Shown piece after piece: positions 1-7,575 of a stretch of DNA of 64,000 bases (position 1 is the first letter of the stretch; every line of letters starts with the position of its first letter). A model generated the notes under the pieces. The model was not told the origin of the DNA. It saw only the letters and a list, made by a program, of their open reading frames with translations, and did not search any database. The stretch covers positions 186,001 to 250,000 of the forward strand of contig DASXZP010000036.1 in assembly GCA_036501825.1 (NCBI GenBank). The letters are read 5' to 3'. The translations under genes were made by a program, and so were the position numbers. This stretch comes from JAFECT01 sp036501825 (lineage in GTDB: Bacteria > Pseudomonadota > Alphaproteobacteria > Caulobacterales > Caulobacteraceae).

Positions 1-246
1 GTTCGACCACTCCAGATACTGCCACCAGATCACGAACAGCGGGAGCAGCACGAAGGGCAGCCCGATCACCGCGCCCGGGTTCACCGGCATCAGCACCAGG
101 CAGGTCGCGACGATGGCCAGCGCCAGGGCCAGCCAGATGAACATCCGCCAGAACAGGAAGATGCCGTGCTGGCGCACCACATAGATGACCTTCTCGCCGG
201 GGCTGAGCACCTTTTTCAGATAGCCGGTCGGCACGTAGTCGCTCAT
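1..246 (-). CDS. PH-domain (YdbS-like) membrane protein, 3' part cut by window edge
   Basis: The reading frame starts at ATG 246 (protein MSDYVPTGYLKKVL...) and runs off the left edge, so only 82 residues are visible. The N-terminus carries the 'LxPGEKVIYVVRQHG' stretch usual at the start of bacterial PH-domain (bPH2/YdbS-like) membrane proteins. Two hydrophobic segments follow, roughly residues 29-49 and 55-73, separated by a short turn. The PH domain itself would lie beyond the edge. Function is unknown for most members. Transcription is leftward, away from the repeat-bearing gap at 247-519. Confidence 0.6.
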   Translation of the reverse strand, partial: MSDYVPTGYLKKVLSPGEKVIYVVRQHGIFLFWRMFIWLALALAIVATCLVLMPVNPGAVIGLPFVLLPLFVIWWQYLEWSN

Positions 247-366
247 GGGCCTCACCCCTCGTCCATCCACCGCCCGCGACCATAGCCGATCACACGCCCA
301 GCGGCGATAGCGTGGGGGCAGGGCGGGGGTTCCCTCGATAGGGGATTACCGGGTTTCCTATAATTT

Positions 367-499
367 CCGTCACCCCGGGCTTGTCCCGGGGCCCATCGTT
401 CAGCTTGCACCAGACGGCTGTGAGAATGCTGGGACGAACCTGCAGCCACCCTCGCCACTGACACTTGCCATGGGCCCCGGGACAAGCCCGGGGTGACGG
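367..499. repeat. Inverted repeat pair, family R6 (CCGTCACCCCGGG type)
   Basis: Left arm 367-396 and right arm 470-499 are perfect or near-perfect reverse complements of about 30 bp, each containing the small palindrome CCCGGGCTTGTCCCGGG. The loop is about 73 bp. It occupies most of the 273-bp gap 247-519, in which I see no gene. It lies downstream of the leftward EF-G-like gene and upstream of the PH-domain gene. Confidence 0.85.
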
Positions 500-519
500 T
501 AATGAGAGAGGTCGTTCTC

Positions 520-2553
520 CTACGCCGCCACCTTCGCCTTGCTCACGATGTCATCCGCCACGCGGCCGGTGACTTCCTGCATGTGGGAGAATTCGGCGCG
601 GTAGTCGCCGAGGCCTTGGGTGACCGAGCGGAGTTCCACGATCAGGTCGTGGCGTTCGGACTGGGGCAGGTAGACCTCGATGCGGTCCCAGCCGGGCCAG
701 CCTTCGCGGGTGTCGTAGCCGAGGATCTGGCCGCGGCGGCCCGAGATCGACGAGGTGATGCGCGAAGTGGCCGACGACGGCGCGAAGATTTCGATCTTCT
801 CCACCGGCTCCAACAGGGCCGAGCCGCACTCCTTCAGCCCGTCGCTCATGGCGATGCGGCCGGCGTTGTGGAAGGCGAGTTCGGAGGAATCGACCGCGTG
901 GTACGAACCGTCGATCAGCACCACCTCGACGTCGACCACCGGGAAGCCGAGCGGCCCGCGTTTCATTGCCTCCTCGACGCCTTCACCCACGGCGGGGATC
1001 CACTGCTTCGGCACCACGCCGCCGGTGATCTTGTCGGAGAACAGAAAGCCCGCGCCGCGCTCGCGCGGCAGGATGTCGACCACCACGTCGCCGAACTGGC
1101 CGTGACCGCCGGTCTGCTTCTTGTGCCGCCCGCGCTGGTTGGTGACCTTCTTCTTGATCGTCTCACGGTAGGGCGTGGATGGCCGCGTCATCGACACGCC
1201 GACACCATAGCGCCGCTGCAGCCGCTCGACCGCGACCTGCAGGTGGGTCTGGCCCTGACCGCGCAGCAGGGTCTCGTTGGAATAGGGATCGTGCACCAGG
1301 TCGAGCGCCGGATCCTCCTCGATCAGGCGGTGCAGCGCGCCGGACAGGCGCACGTCATCCTTGCGGTCGTTGGTGTGGATCGCCGCCGCATAGACCGGCG
1401 AGGATTTTTCGGGCAGCGCCCGGCTCGTGCGCGCCCGGCCGTCGCCGGACAGCAGATCGCCGGCCTTGGCGGTCTCGAGCTTGCCGATGGCGACCACGTC
1501 GCCCCGCTCGGCCGAGGTGATCTTCTTCGTCGTCGCGCCCATCAGCGAGAACAGGCCCGACGCGCGGCCCTTTTCACCGTCCGGCAGGGTGAAGTCCTGG
1601 CCGTCGGAAATCTTGCCGCTCAGCACCCGCGCATAGGCGAGCTTGCCCGCCTGGCCCGCGTGGGCGGTCTTGAACACATAGGCGCAGTCGCCGTCGGCGC
1701 CGATGCGCGCGGCGGCCGCTTCACAGTCGGGCGTGTCGTGGCGCAGCGCTTTCAAGAGGCGGCGCACGCCGAAGCCGTTGAAGGCCGAACCGAAGAACAC
1801 CGGCGCGATCAGGCCCTCGCGCGTCTCGCGCACCAGGTCAGAGAACACCGTGTCACGCTCGGGTATGACGTCCGAGAGCAGCTGCTCCATCAGGCCGTCG
1901 TCGAAATCGGCGAGCTGTTCCAGCATGTGGAAGCGCGCCTCGGTCTCGCGCTCGGCGAGGTCGGCGGGGATCGGAACCTGTTCGGACTCTTGCCCCGCGC
2001 GATAGATGAAGGCGCGTTCCAGGGCGAGGTCGACGAAACCGGAAACCTGATCGTCCTTCCAGATCGGAATCTGCCGCGCCACCAGGGGCACGGAGCTGGT
2101 CGGCTGCAGGGCGGCGAGCAGATCGCGCACGCGCCCGTGCGCATGGTCGATCTTGTTGATGAAGATGGCGTGCGGCACGCCGACGCGCTCGAGCTGTTTC
2201 AGGATCGGTTGCAGCAGGACCGCCTTCTCCGGCTCCGGATCGGCGACCACCAGCGCCAGATCGGCCGCCGGCAGCGCATAGGCCGCATCGGCGGAAAACT
2301 CGTTGGAGCCCGGACAATCGATCACCGCATAGCGGTCATCCATGAAACTGAAGCTGGCGACGTTGATCTCCGTTGATTGACCATGCGCGCGCGCCTCGGG
2401 GCTCGCGTCGCCGACGCTGGTCTTGGCTTCGACTGACCCTTGTCGATCGATGGATTGGGTGACGTGGAGCAGGGACTCGAGCAGGGTCGTCTTGCCCGAG
2501 CCCGTGGGTCCAACCAGCAATATGGTCCGCGCGCACTTTGCTTTACCCGCCAT
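520..2553 (-). CDS. EF-G-like translational GTPase
   Basis: A 677-residue protein with the EF-G domain order: G domain, beta-barrel domain II, and domains III-V. The P-loop GPTGSGKTT is at residues 15-23 and NKID at 133-136. The G3 motif is DCPGS (79-83), so the catalytic His of canonical DTPGH is replaced by Ser. This marks the EF-G-like subfamily (FusA-like protein distinct from the housekeeping EF-G of the str operon). A role in translation or ribosome handling is inferred only. ATG 2553 is preceded by a GGAGAG-type ribosome site. It lies 211 bp downstream of glpK on the same strand. Confidence 0.85.
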   Translation of the reverse strand: MAGKAKCARTILLVGPTGSGKTTLLESLLHVTQSIDRQGSVEAKTSVGDASPEARAHGQSTEINVASFSFMDDRYAVIDCPGSNEFSADAAYALPAADLALVVADPEPEKAVLLQPILKQLERVGVPHAIFINKIDHAHGRVRDLLAALQPTSSVPLVARQIPIWKDDQVSGFVDLALERAFIYRAGQESEQVPIPADLAERETEARFHMLEQLADFDDGLMEQLLSDVIPERDTVFSDLVRETREGLIAPVFFGSAFNGFGVRRLLKALRHDTPDCEAAAARIGADGDCAYVFKTAHAGQAGKLAYARVLSGKISDGQDFTLPDGEKGRASGLFSLMGATTKKITSAERGDVVAIGKLETAKAGDLLSGDGRARTSRALPEKSSPVYAAAIHTNDRKDDVRLSGALHRLIEEDPALDLVHDPYSNETLLRGQGQTHLQVAVERLQRRYGVGVSMTRPSTPYRETIKKKVTNQRGRHKKQTGGHGQFGDVVVDILPRERGAGFLFSDKITGGVVPKQWIPAVGEGVEEAMKRGPLGFPVVDVEVVLIDGSYHAVDSSELAFHNAGRIAMSDGLKECGSALLEPVEKIEIFAPSSATSRITSSISGRRGQILGYDTREGWPGWDRIEVYLPQSERHDLIVELRSVTQGLGDYRAEFSHMQEVTGRVADDIVSKAKVAA

Positions 2554-2764
2554 CGGTTTCTCTCCGTCGCTCTAGGGGCGACAGGCGCGTGAAACCGCCT
2601 CCGAACACAGGGCCGTTGCGCGCCGCCTGTCCGATCGCGAAAACTGAACGCCCGAATGGCGGCCAAGGCAAGCGCCATCGGTGGCCGGAACGCCGCCGGT
2701 CGCGGCGTTGTGAACGGCGAAGGCTCGGAGCGGCTTGGCTTTTTCGGCTTGGCTTTTCGGAACC

Positions 2765-4249
2765 CTAAGCTGAGCCTTTTGCGACGGTCAGCACCCCGTC
2801 GACGGCGGCGCGCCAGCCGGCCAGCAGGCGGTCGCGTTCGGCGCCCGGCATGCGCGGCCGCCAGACCGTCGGCGGCCGGTCCTGAGGGACGTCGAGCCGG
2901 TCGATCAGGCCAAGGCTGAGCGCAGCCAGCCGCGCGGCGCCCAGCGCGGTCATTTCCTGGAACGCCGGGCGTTCCACCGGCGCGTTGCAAACGTCGGCGA
3001 GGAACTGCATGGCCCAGGCGTTTTCGGTGACGCCGCCGTCGACCTTCAGCACCGGCGGCCGCGGTGCGCCGTCCGCATCGAGCGCTTCCAGCAGGTCATG
3101 CGTCTGGTAGGCGATGGATTCCAAGGTTGCGCGCGCCAGATGCGCCGCGGTCGCGTCACGCGTGAGTCCGACCACGCCGCCGCGCGCCTCGGCGTTCCAC
3201 CAGGGCGCGCCGAGGCCGGTGAACGCGGGCACCAGATAGACACCGCCGTTGTCGGCGAGCGATGTGGCGAGCGGCTCGCTCTCGGCCGAGGTCTTGATCA
3301 GGCCCAGGCCGTCACGCAGCCATTGCACCGCCGAGCCCGCGGAGAAGATCGACCCTTCGAGCGCATACGCCACACCCGCCGGCGTCTGGAAACCGACCGT
3401 GCCGAGCAGGCGGTTCTGCGAGTGCATCGGCGTCGGCCCGACGTTGCTCATCAGAAAAGCGCCGGTGCCGTAGGTGATCTTGGTCTCGCCGGGCTTGATC
3501 GCGCCGTGCCCCGCCAGGGCGGCCTGCTGGTCACCCGCGACGCCGGCGATAGGCAACGGCTTGCCGAACAACGCCGCGTCGGTCTCGCCGAAGGGCGCGG
3601 CGCTCGGCTTTACCTCTGGAAGCACAGACCGCGGCACGTTGAACATCGCGCACAGCTCGTCGTCCCAGGCGAGGCTCTGCAGCCCGAACACCGAGGTGCG
3701 CGAGGCATTGGTCACGTCAGTCGCGTGCAGCCGACCGCCGGTCAGCTTGAACATCAGCCAACAGTCGATTGTCCCCGCGCACAGCTCGCCGCGCTCAGCC
3801 CTCGCGCGGGCGCCGTCCACGTGGTCGAGCAGCCAGGCGATCTTGGACGCGGAGAAGTACGGATCGAGCACCAGGCCTGTCGCCTCCTGCACCGTCGACT
3901 CCAGCCCGCGTTCGCGCAGCGCCGCACAGACGCCGGCGGTGCGCCGGTCCTGCCAGACGATGGCGCGGTGAAGCGGCTCGCCGGTCTTGCGGTCCCACAG
4001 CACGGTGGTCTCACGCTGGTTGGTGACGCCGACGCCCACGATTTCGCCGCCCGCCTCGGCGATGGCCTCGCGGCAGGTCGCAAGCGTCGCCGCCCAGATC
4101 TCGGCCGCGTCGTGCTCGACCCAGCCGGGCCGGGGGAAGTGCTGCTGCAGCGGGACCTGTTTCACCGCCCGCGGCCGCCAGTTCAGGTCGAAGACGATCG
4201 CCCGGGTCGAGGTGGTGCCCTGGTCGATCGCGAGGATCATGCGCTCCAT
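2765..4249 (-). CDS. glpK: Glycerol kinase
   Basis: FGGY-family kinase of 494 residues that phosphorylates glycerol to sn-glycerol 3-phosphate in the cytoplasm. The N-terminal phosphate-binding motif DQGTTSTR is at residues 9-16, the GDQQAAL segment near 239-245 and YGTGAF near 260-265. Length and motifs match the family throughout. Start is uncertain: GTG 4252, ATG 4249 and ATG 4240 are in frame within four codons, and none has a clear ribosome site. No glpF or glpD lies beside it. It diverges from the pentapeptide-repeat gene across a gap of about 127 bp. Confidence 0.93.
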   Translation of the reverse strand: MERMILAIDQGTTSTRAIVFDLNWRPRAVKQVPLQQHFPRPGWVEHDAAEIWAATLATCREAIAEAGGEIVGVGVTNQRETTVLWDRKTGEPLHRAIVWQDRRTAGVCAALRERGLESTVQEATGLVLDPYFSASKIAWLLDHVDGARARAERGELCAGTIDCWLMFKLTGGRLHATDVTNASRTSVFGLQSLAWDDELCAMFNVPRSVLPEVKPSAAPFGETDAALFGKPLPIAGVAGDQQAALAGHGAIKPGETKITYGTGAFLMSNVGPTPMHSQNRLLGTVGFQTPAGVAYALEGSIFSAGSAVQWLRDGLGLIKTSAESEPLATSLADNGGVYLVPAFTGLGAPWWNAEARGGVVGLTRDATAAHLARATLESIAYQTHDLLEALDADGAPRPPVLKVDGGVTENAWAMQFLADVCNAPVERPAFQEMTALGAARLAALSLGLIDRLDVPQDRPPTVWRPRMPGAERDRLLAGWRAAVDGVLTVAKGSA

Positions 4250-4376
4250 CACCCAACCCTGCCCCGCGGACCCTTATGGCGCAACCATCAGGCGCGATTC
4301 CGCAAGCGGTTCGTTAACCTTGCCCGAAGGATATTGGATCCGGTTCGCCCGCAGAGGCGGCCACCGGGACCGAACG

Positions 4377-5627
4377 ATGAGCTCTGAAGCGGCCGCGCGC
4401 CACCGGCGCATGACCCAGCAGGAGGTGGACGCCGTGTGCGTCCGCCACGACCGCCTGTGGAGCGCCAAGCCGGGCGGGGCGCGGGCCATGTTCGCCTGGG
4501 CCGACCTGACGGGGCTGTCGCTGCGCGGGCGCAATCTCTGTGACGCGGACCTGACCGGCGCGATCCTGGCCGACTGCGACCTGACCGAGGCGCGGCTCGA
4601 CCACGCCAACCTGTTCGGCGCCGACCTGCAGAACGCCAAACTGACCCACGCCAGTATGCGCCGCGCCGACCTGCGCGGCTGCTGCCTGCGCGGCGCCGAC
4701 CTGTCGGGCGCGGACCTGTTCGAGGCCGACCTGCGCGAAGGCGTCATCGCCGCCGCCGACGCGACGCTGGGCATCCGGGTGATCGAGACGCGCCTGCGTT
4801 CGAGCGAGGCCCAGGGCGCGAGCCTGGCGGGCGCCAACCTGGAACGTTCAAAACTGTCGGGAGTCATCGCGCTGCGCGCCGACTTCTCCGACGCGATCAT
4901 GAAGGACTGCAAGCTGGTCCGCGCCAACCTGAAGCAGGCGAACCTGTCGGGCGCCGACCTCGCCGGCGCCGATCTGTCCAGCGCGGACCTGTCCGGCGCG
5001 GATTTGCGCGATGCGGTGCTGGTGGGCGCCAAGACCACCATGTGGCGCGCCGACGGGGCCGACATGACCGGCGCCCTGACCGACAAGCCGGTGGGCCGTC
5101 CAGTCGATGCTTTGCCCTACGACGACATGCTGCGCGACCACGCGCGCTGGTGCGAGACCGGCGGCCGCGAGGGCAAGCCCTCCGCCTTCGACAACGCCGA
5201 CCTGCGCTCGATGAAGTCGGTGCGCGGCCTGAACCTGACCGCGCTGACCGCGCGCGGGGCGGTATTCTACGGCCTCGACATGGAGGGCGTGCAACTGCAA
5301 GGCGCCCACCTGGAAGACGCCGATCTGCGCGGCTGCAACCTGCGCCACGCCGACCTGCGCGGCGCGCGTCTGACGCGGGCGAAACTGTCGGGCGCGGACT
5401 TGCGCGAAGCGCAGCTCAGCCCGCTGATGATCGACGCCGAGCGCCTGCTGCCGGTGGACCTGACCATGGCGGTGTTGAAAGGCGCGGACCTGTCGGGCGC
5501 CAACCTGCACCGCGCCATGATGGGCGGGTCTGACCTGAGCCGCGCCAACTTCCACGGCGCCAACCTGCGCCAGGTCGACGTGACCAACGCGGTCCGCACC
5601 GGCGCCAAGGGCCTGAACGCGATTTAG
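4377..5627 (+). CDS. Pentapeptide-repeat protein, internally duplicated
   Basis: 416 residues. Most of the protein is A(D/N)LxG pentapeptide repeats (for example ADLSGADL, ANLKQANL), which fold as a right-handed quadrilateral beta-helix. Two blocks, about 41-215 and 262-410, are separated by a non-repeat spacer. Each block is introduced by a related cap: HDRLWSAKPGGARAMF near 24-39 and HARWCETGGREGKPSAF near 245-261, each leading to ADL, so the protein looks like a tandem duplication. Start ATG 4377 is chosen because the frame upstream overlaps glpK on the other strand. Biochemical role unknown. Confidence 0.8.
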   Translation: MSSEAAARHRRMTQQEVDAVCVRHDRLWSAKPGGARAMFAWADLTGLSLRGRNLCDADLTGAILADCDLTEARLDHANLFGADLQNAKLTHASMRRADLRGCCLRGADLSGADLFEADLREGVIAAADATLGIRVIETRLRSSEAQGASLAGANLERSKLSGVIALRADFSDAIMKDCKLVRANLKQANLSGADLAGADLSSADLSGADLRDAVLVGAKTTMWRADGADMTGALTDKPVGRPVDALPYDDMLRDHARWCETGGREGKPSAFDNADLRSMKSVRGLNLTALTARGAVFYGLDMEGVQLQGAHLEDADLRGCNLRHADLRGARLTRAKLSGADLREAQLSPLMIDAERLLPVDLTMAVLKGADLSGANLHRAMMGGSDLSRANFHGANLRQVDVTNAVRTGAKGLNAI

Positions 5628-5640
5628 CTTACGCGTGACG

Positions 5641-5869
5641 TTCTCCCGCAGAGCGGGAGAACCGGACTGCGCTCTTGAGCGCAGGCCATGAGGGCAAGTG
5701 TTTGAAGCCAGCGACAGTGCGTGATGAGCGAAGGGGAGCGTGAACGCCACGCCCAGTTCAAGCGCCTTATCCTGACACGATCACCTTCTCACGTTCGCGC
5801 TCCCGATTACTTGCCCTCCTGGCCTGCGCTTCGCGCAGTCCGGTCCCCCCGCCTCGTGGGCGGGGGGAC
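5641..5869. repeat. Complex nested inverted repeat, family R7
   Basis: Fills most of the 333-bp gap 5628-5960. The main arms are 5663-5699 and 5809-5842, reverse complements apart from small differences. Inside them GAAGGGGAGCGTGAACG (about 5738-5754) is partly matched by CACGTTCGCGCTCCC (about 5791-5804). A small perfect hairpin TTCTCCCGC/GCGGGAGAA lies at 5641-5661, and a C-rich/G-rich hairpin at 5846-5869. No gene is visible here. It separates the convergent pentapeptide and hsp20 genes. Confidence 0.75.
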
Positions 5870-5895
5870 ACGCCATCGCGTGTTTCGCGCGACGC

Positions 5896-5924
5896 AAAAA
5901 AGGGCGGCGCTTGCGGCGCCGCCC
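5896..5924 (-). terminator. Rho-independent terminator of hsp20
   Basis: Read on the minus strand: 9-bp perfect stem GGGCGGCGC/GCGCCGCCC with a 5-nt loop, followed by six T. It lies 36 bp after the hsp20 stop codon. Confidence 0.85.
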
Positions 5925-5960
5925 AGTTTCTGGAGGAACAGTTACTGAAGGCAGGGGCCG

Positions 5961-6422
5961 TTACGCCGCCGCCTGGCCTTCGATGAGGGTGTCGGCCTTC
6001 GAGGTCGAGATTTCCACGCGGCGGGGCTTCATGGCTTCCGGCAGTTCGCGCTTCAGCGAAATCGCCAGCAGGCCGTTTTCCAGCTTGGCGTCGGTAACGA
6101 TCACATAGTCGGCCAACTGGAAGCGGCGCTCGAAGTCGCGCTCGGCCAGACCGCGATGCAGGAAGGTCCGCGCGCCGTCGTCGTTGGCGGTCTTGCGGCC
6201 GGTGACGGTGAGCAGGTTCTCCTTCACCTCGATGTTCAGCTCGTCGGACCTGAAGCCGGCGACAGCGAGTTCGATGCGGTAGGAGTCTTCGCCCGTGGTC
6301 TCGATGTTGTAGGGCGGCCAGTTCGACGCCGGTTCGGTGCGCGCGGCGCTGTCGAGCAGCGCGGCCACGCGGTCGAAGCCGACGGCGGAACGGTAAAGCG
6401 GCGTGAAGTCGAAAGTACGCAT
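5961..6422 (-). CDS. Small heat-shock protein, Hsp20/alpha-crystallin family
   Basis: 153 residues, an ATP-independent cytoplasmic holdase that keeps unfolding proteins refoldable. The alpha-crystallin domain spans about 37-138 (YNIETTGEDSYRIELAVAGF, then ELNIEVKENLLTVTG) and resembles IbpA/HspA of alphaproteobacteria. ATG 6422 is preferred over ATG 6428: the strong AGGAGG at 6435-6430 lies 7 nt from the former but only 1 nt from the latter. The leader carries a ROSE-type thermometer candidate and a possible sigma-32 promoter, and the gene ends in a clear terminator, so it is monocistronic. Confidence 0.92.
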   Translation of the reverse strand: MRTFDFTPLYRSAVGFDRVAALLDSAARTEPASNWPPYNIETTGEDSYRIELAVAGFRSDELNIEVKENLLTVTGRKTANDDGARTFLHRGLAERDFERRFQLADYVIVTDAKLENGLLAISLKRELPEAMKPRRVEISTSKADTLIEGQAAA

Positions 6423-6428
6423 GCGCAT

Positions 6429-6550
6429 GCCTCCTTAGCAGCAAGGTTTGCGGCGTTCCGCGATGTCTCCCGGAACGCAGTGGGTGTGGACCCGAACGAC
6501 CCGAAATGGCGTCGCCCTGATCCGGAGGCCCGGACATCCAGCGCCTCCGT
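6429..6550 (-). promoter_or_regulatory. ROSE-like RNA thermometer in hsp20 leader
   Basis: On the RNA (minus strand) the SD is embedded in CUUGCU-GCUA-AGGAGG (6445-6430). CUUGCU can pair with AGGAGG with one central G-G opposition and one G-U, which is the signature of the SD-sequestering hairpin in ROSE elements (UYGCU opposite AGGA). Immediately upstream is a second hairpin with perfect 8-bp stem GCGTTCCG/CGGAACGC (6478-6471 and 6460-6453). ROSE leaders are known on alphaproteobacterial hsp20 genes. The 5' boundary is estimated. Confidence 0.65.
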
Positions 6551-6556
6551 CCAGTG

Positions 6557-6585
6557 AGTTAGGCGCCGCCCGAACGTGCTTCAAG
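6557..6585 (-). promoter_or_regulatory. Possible sigma-32 (RpoH) promoter for hsp20
   Basis: Minus strand CTTGAA (6585-6580) followed after 16 nt by CCTAACT (6563-6557). This loosely fits the alphaproteobacterial RpoH pattern CTTGAA-N16/17-CCYATNT, and the position would give a leader of about 125 nt, consistent with the thermometer. The -10 match is imperfect. Confidence 0.3.
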
Positions 6586-6669
6586 AGGCGCCTTTTGACG
6601 CCCGATGCGACGCGCGTTAAGCCCGGTGCCGCGGCGCGCGCGGGGGTGTGGCCGCTTTGCGAGGGGTTC

Positions 6670-7575
6670 ATGCGCAAACGGGCGCCCTTCGCCACGCGGC
6701 GGACCATCGTCGCGGGCGGTGTGAGCATCGGGCTGGCAGGTTTGGGCCTCGCCGCCTGCGGTCGCGCCAAGCCCGCCGCCAATTCGGCTAATGATGATTC
6801 CGGACCCAGCGAAGGCACCCTGCAGTGGGCCCTGGCCGGCGACTGGCGCGCGGCGGACCGGCCGCAGGACCGCTGGCGCCACCCGGAGCAGACCCTGCTC
6901 TTCTTCGGCCTGGGACCCGGGGCGACCGTGGTCGAGGTCTGGCCCGGCAAGGGTTATTGGACCGAGATCCTCGCGCCCTATCTCGCGCGCAACGACGGCG
7001 TCCTCTACGCCGCCAACTTCCAGCTGGCGCCGCCCGCCGACCCGGCCCAGGCCGAGATCGTGCGCCGGTTCAAGGCGCGCTTCGACGGCGATCACAAGCT
7101 CTACGGCACGCTGAAGATGACCCAGTTCGGCCTGACCAGCGGCCCGATCGCCCAGGCCGGCGCCGCCGACCTCGTGATGTTCGCCAACACCGTGAACGTC
7201 TGGATGGGCGACGCGCTGGTCGACAAGGCCTTCCGCGACGCCTTTGCGGCGCTGAAGCCCGGGGGCGTGCTGGGGGTTGAACAGCATCGGGCGCCACCCG
7301 ATCAGGTCCAGGATCCGGCGGCGGCCAGCGGCTATGTCAGCGAGGCCTATGTAAAAAAGCTCGCCGACGAGGCCGGATTCATGTTTTCAGCCTCCAGCGA
7401 GATCAACGCCAACCCCGAGGACACCAAGGATCACCCCTTCGGGGTCTGGACCCTGCCGCCGACCCGCCTGTCCGCCCCGCGCGGCCAGCCGGATAATCCG
7501 AATTTCAACCATGCAAAATACGATCTGATCGGCGAGAGTGATCGTATGACCCTCAAGTTCAGGAAGCCCCGTTGA
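6670..7575 (+). CDS. Lipoprotein, predicted SAM-dependent methyltransferase (COG4798-like)
   Basis: 301 residues. The N-terminus is an arginine-rich signal (RKR, TRR) followed by a hydrophobic stretch and lipobox LAAC with Cys30, so it is probably a lipoprotein. The body has a class I methyltransferase-like motif I variant EVWPGKGYWTE at about 89-99 and the later LKPGGVLGVEQHR segment, as in COG4798 predicted methyltransferases. An exported methyltransferase is unusual, since SAM is cytoplasmic. Start ATG 6670 follows GAGGGG at 6661 and precedes the signal. The next gene starts inside its stop codon. Confidence 0.75.
   Translation: MRKRAPFATRRTIVAGGVSIGLAGLGLAACGRAKPAANSANDDSGPSEGTLQWALAGDWRAADRPQDRWRHPEQTLLFFGLGPGATVVEVWPGKGYWTEILAPYLARNDGVLYAANFQLAPPADPAQAEIVRRFKARFDGDHKLYGTLKMTQFGLTSGPIAQAGAADLVMFANTVNVWMGDALVDKAFRDAFAALKPGGVLGVEQHRAPPDQVQDPAAASGYVSEAYVKKLADEAGFMFSASSEINANPEDTKDHPFGVWTLPPTRLSAPRGQPDNPNFNHAKYDLIGESDRMTLKFRKPR

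Noticed and set aside
493..2376. Long open frame on the plus strand opposite the EF-G-like gene
   Set aside because: Antisense shadow of a GC-rich gene; composition is dominated by D/R/A/H-rich runs and matches no family, whereas the minus frame is a complete GTPase.
3098..4376. Plus-strand frames over glpK, including the N-terminal extension of the pentapeptide frame
   Set aside because: Antisense to a clear glycerol kinase; pentapeptide repeats begin only after 4377.
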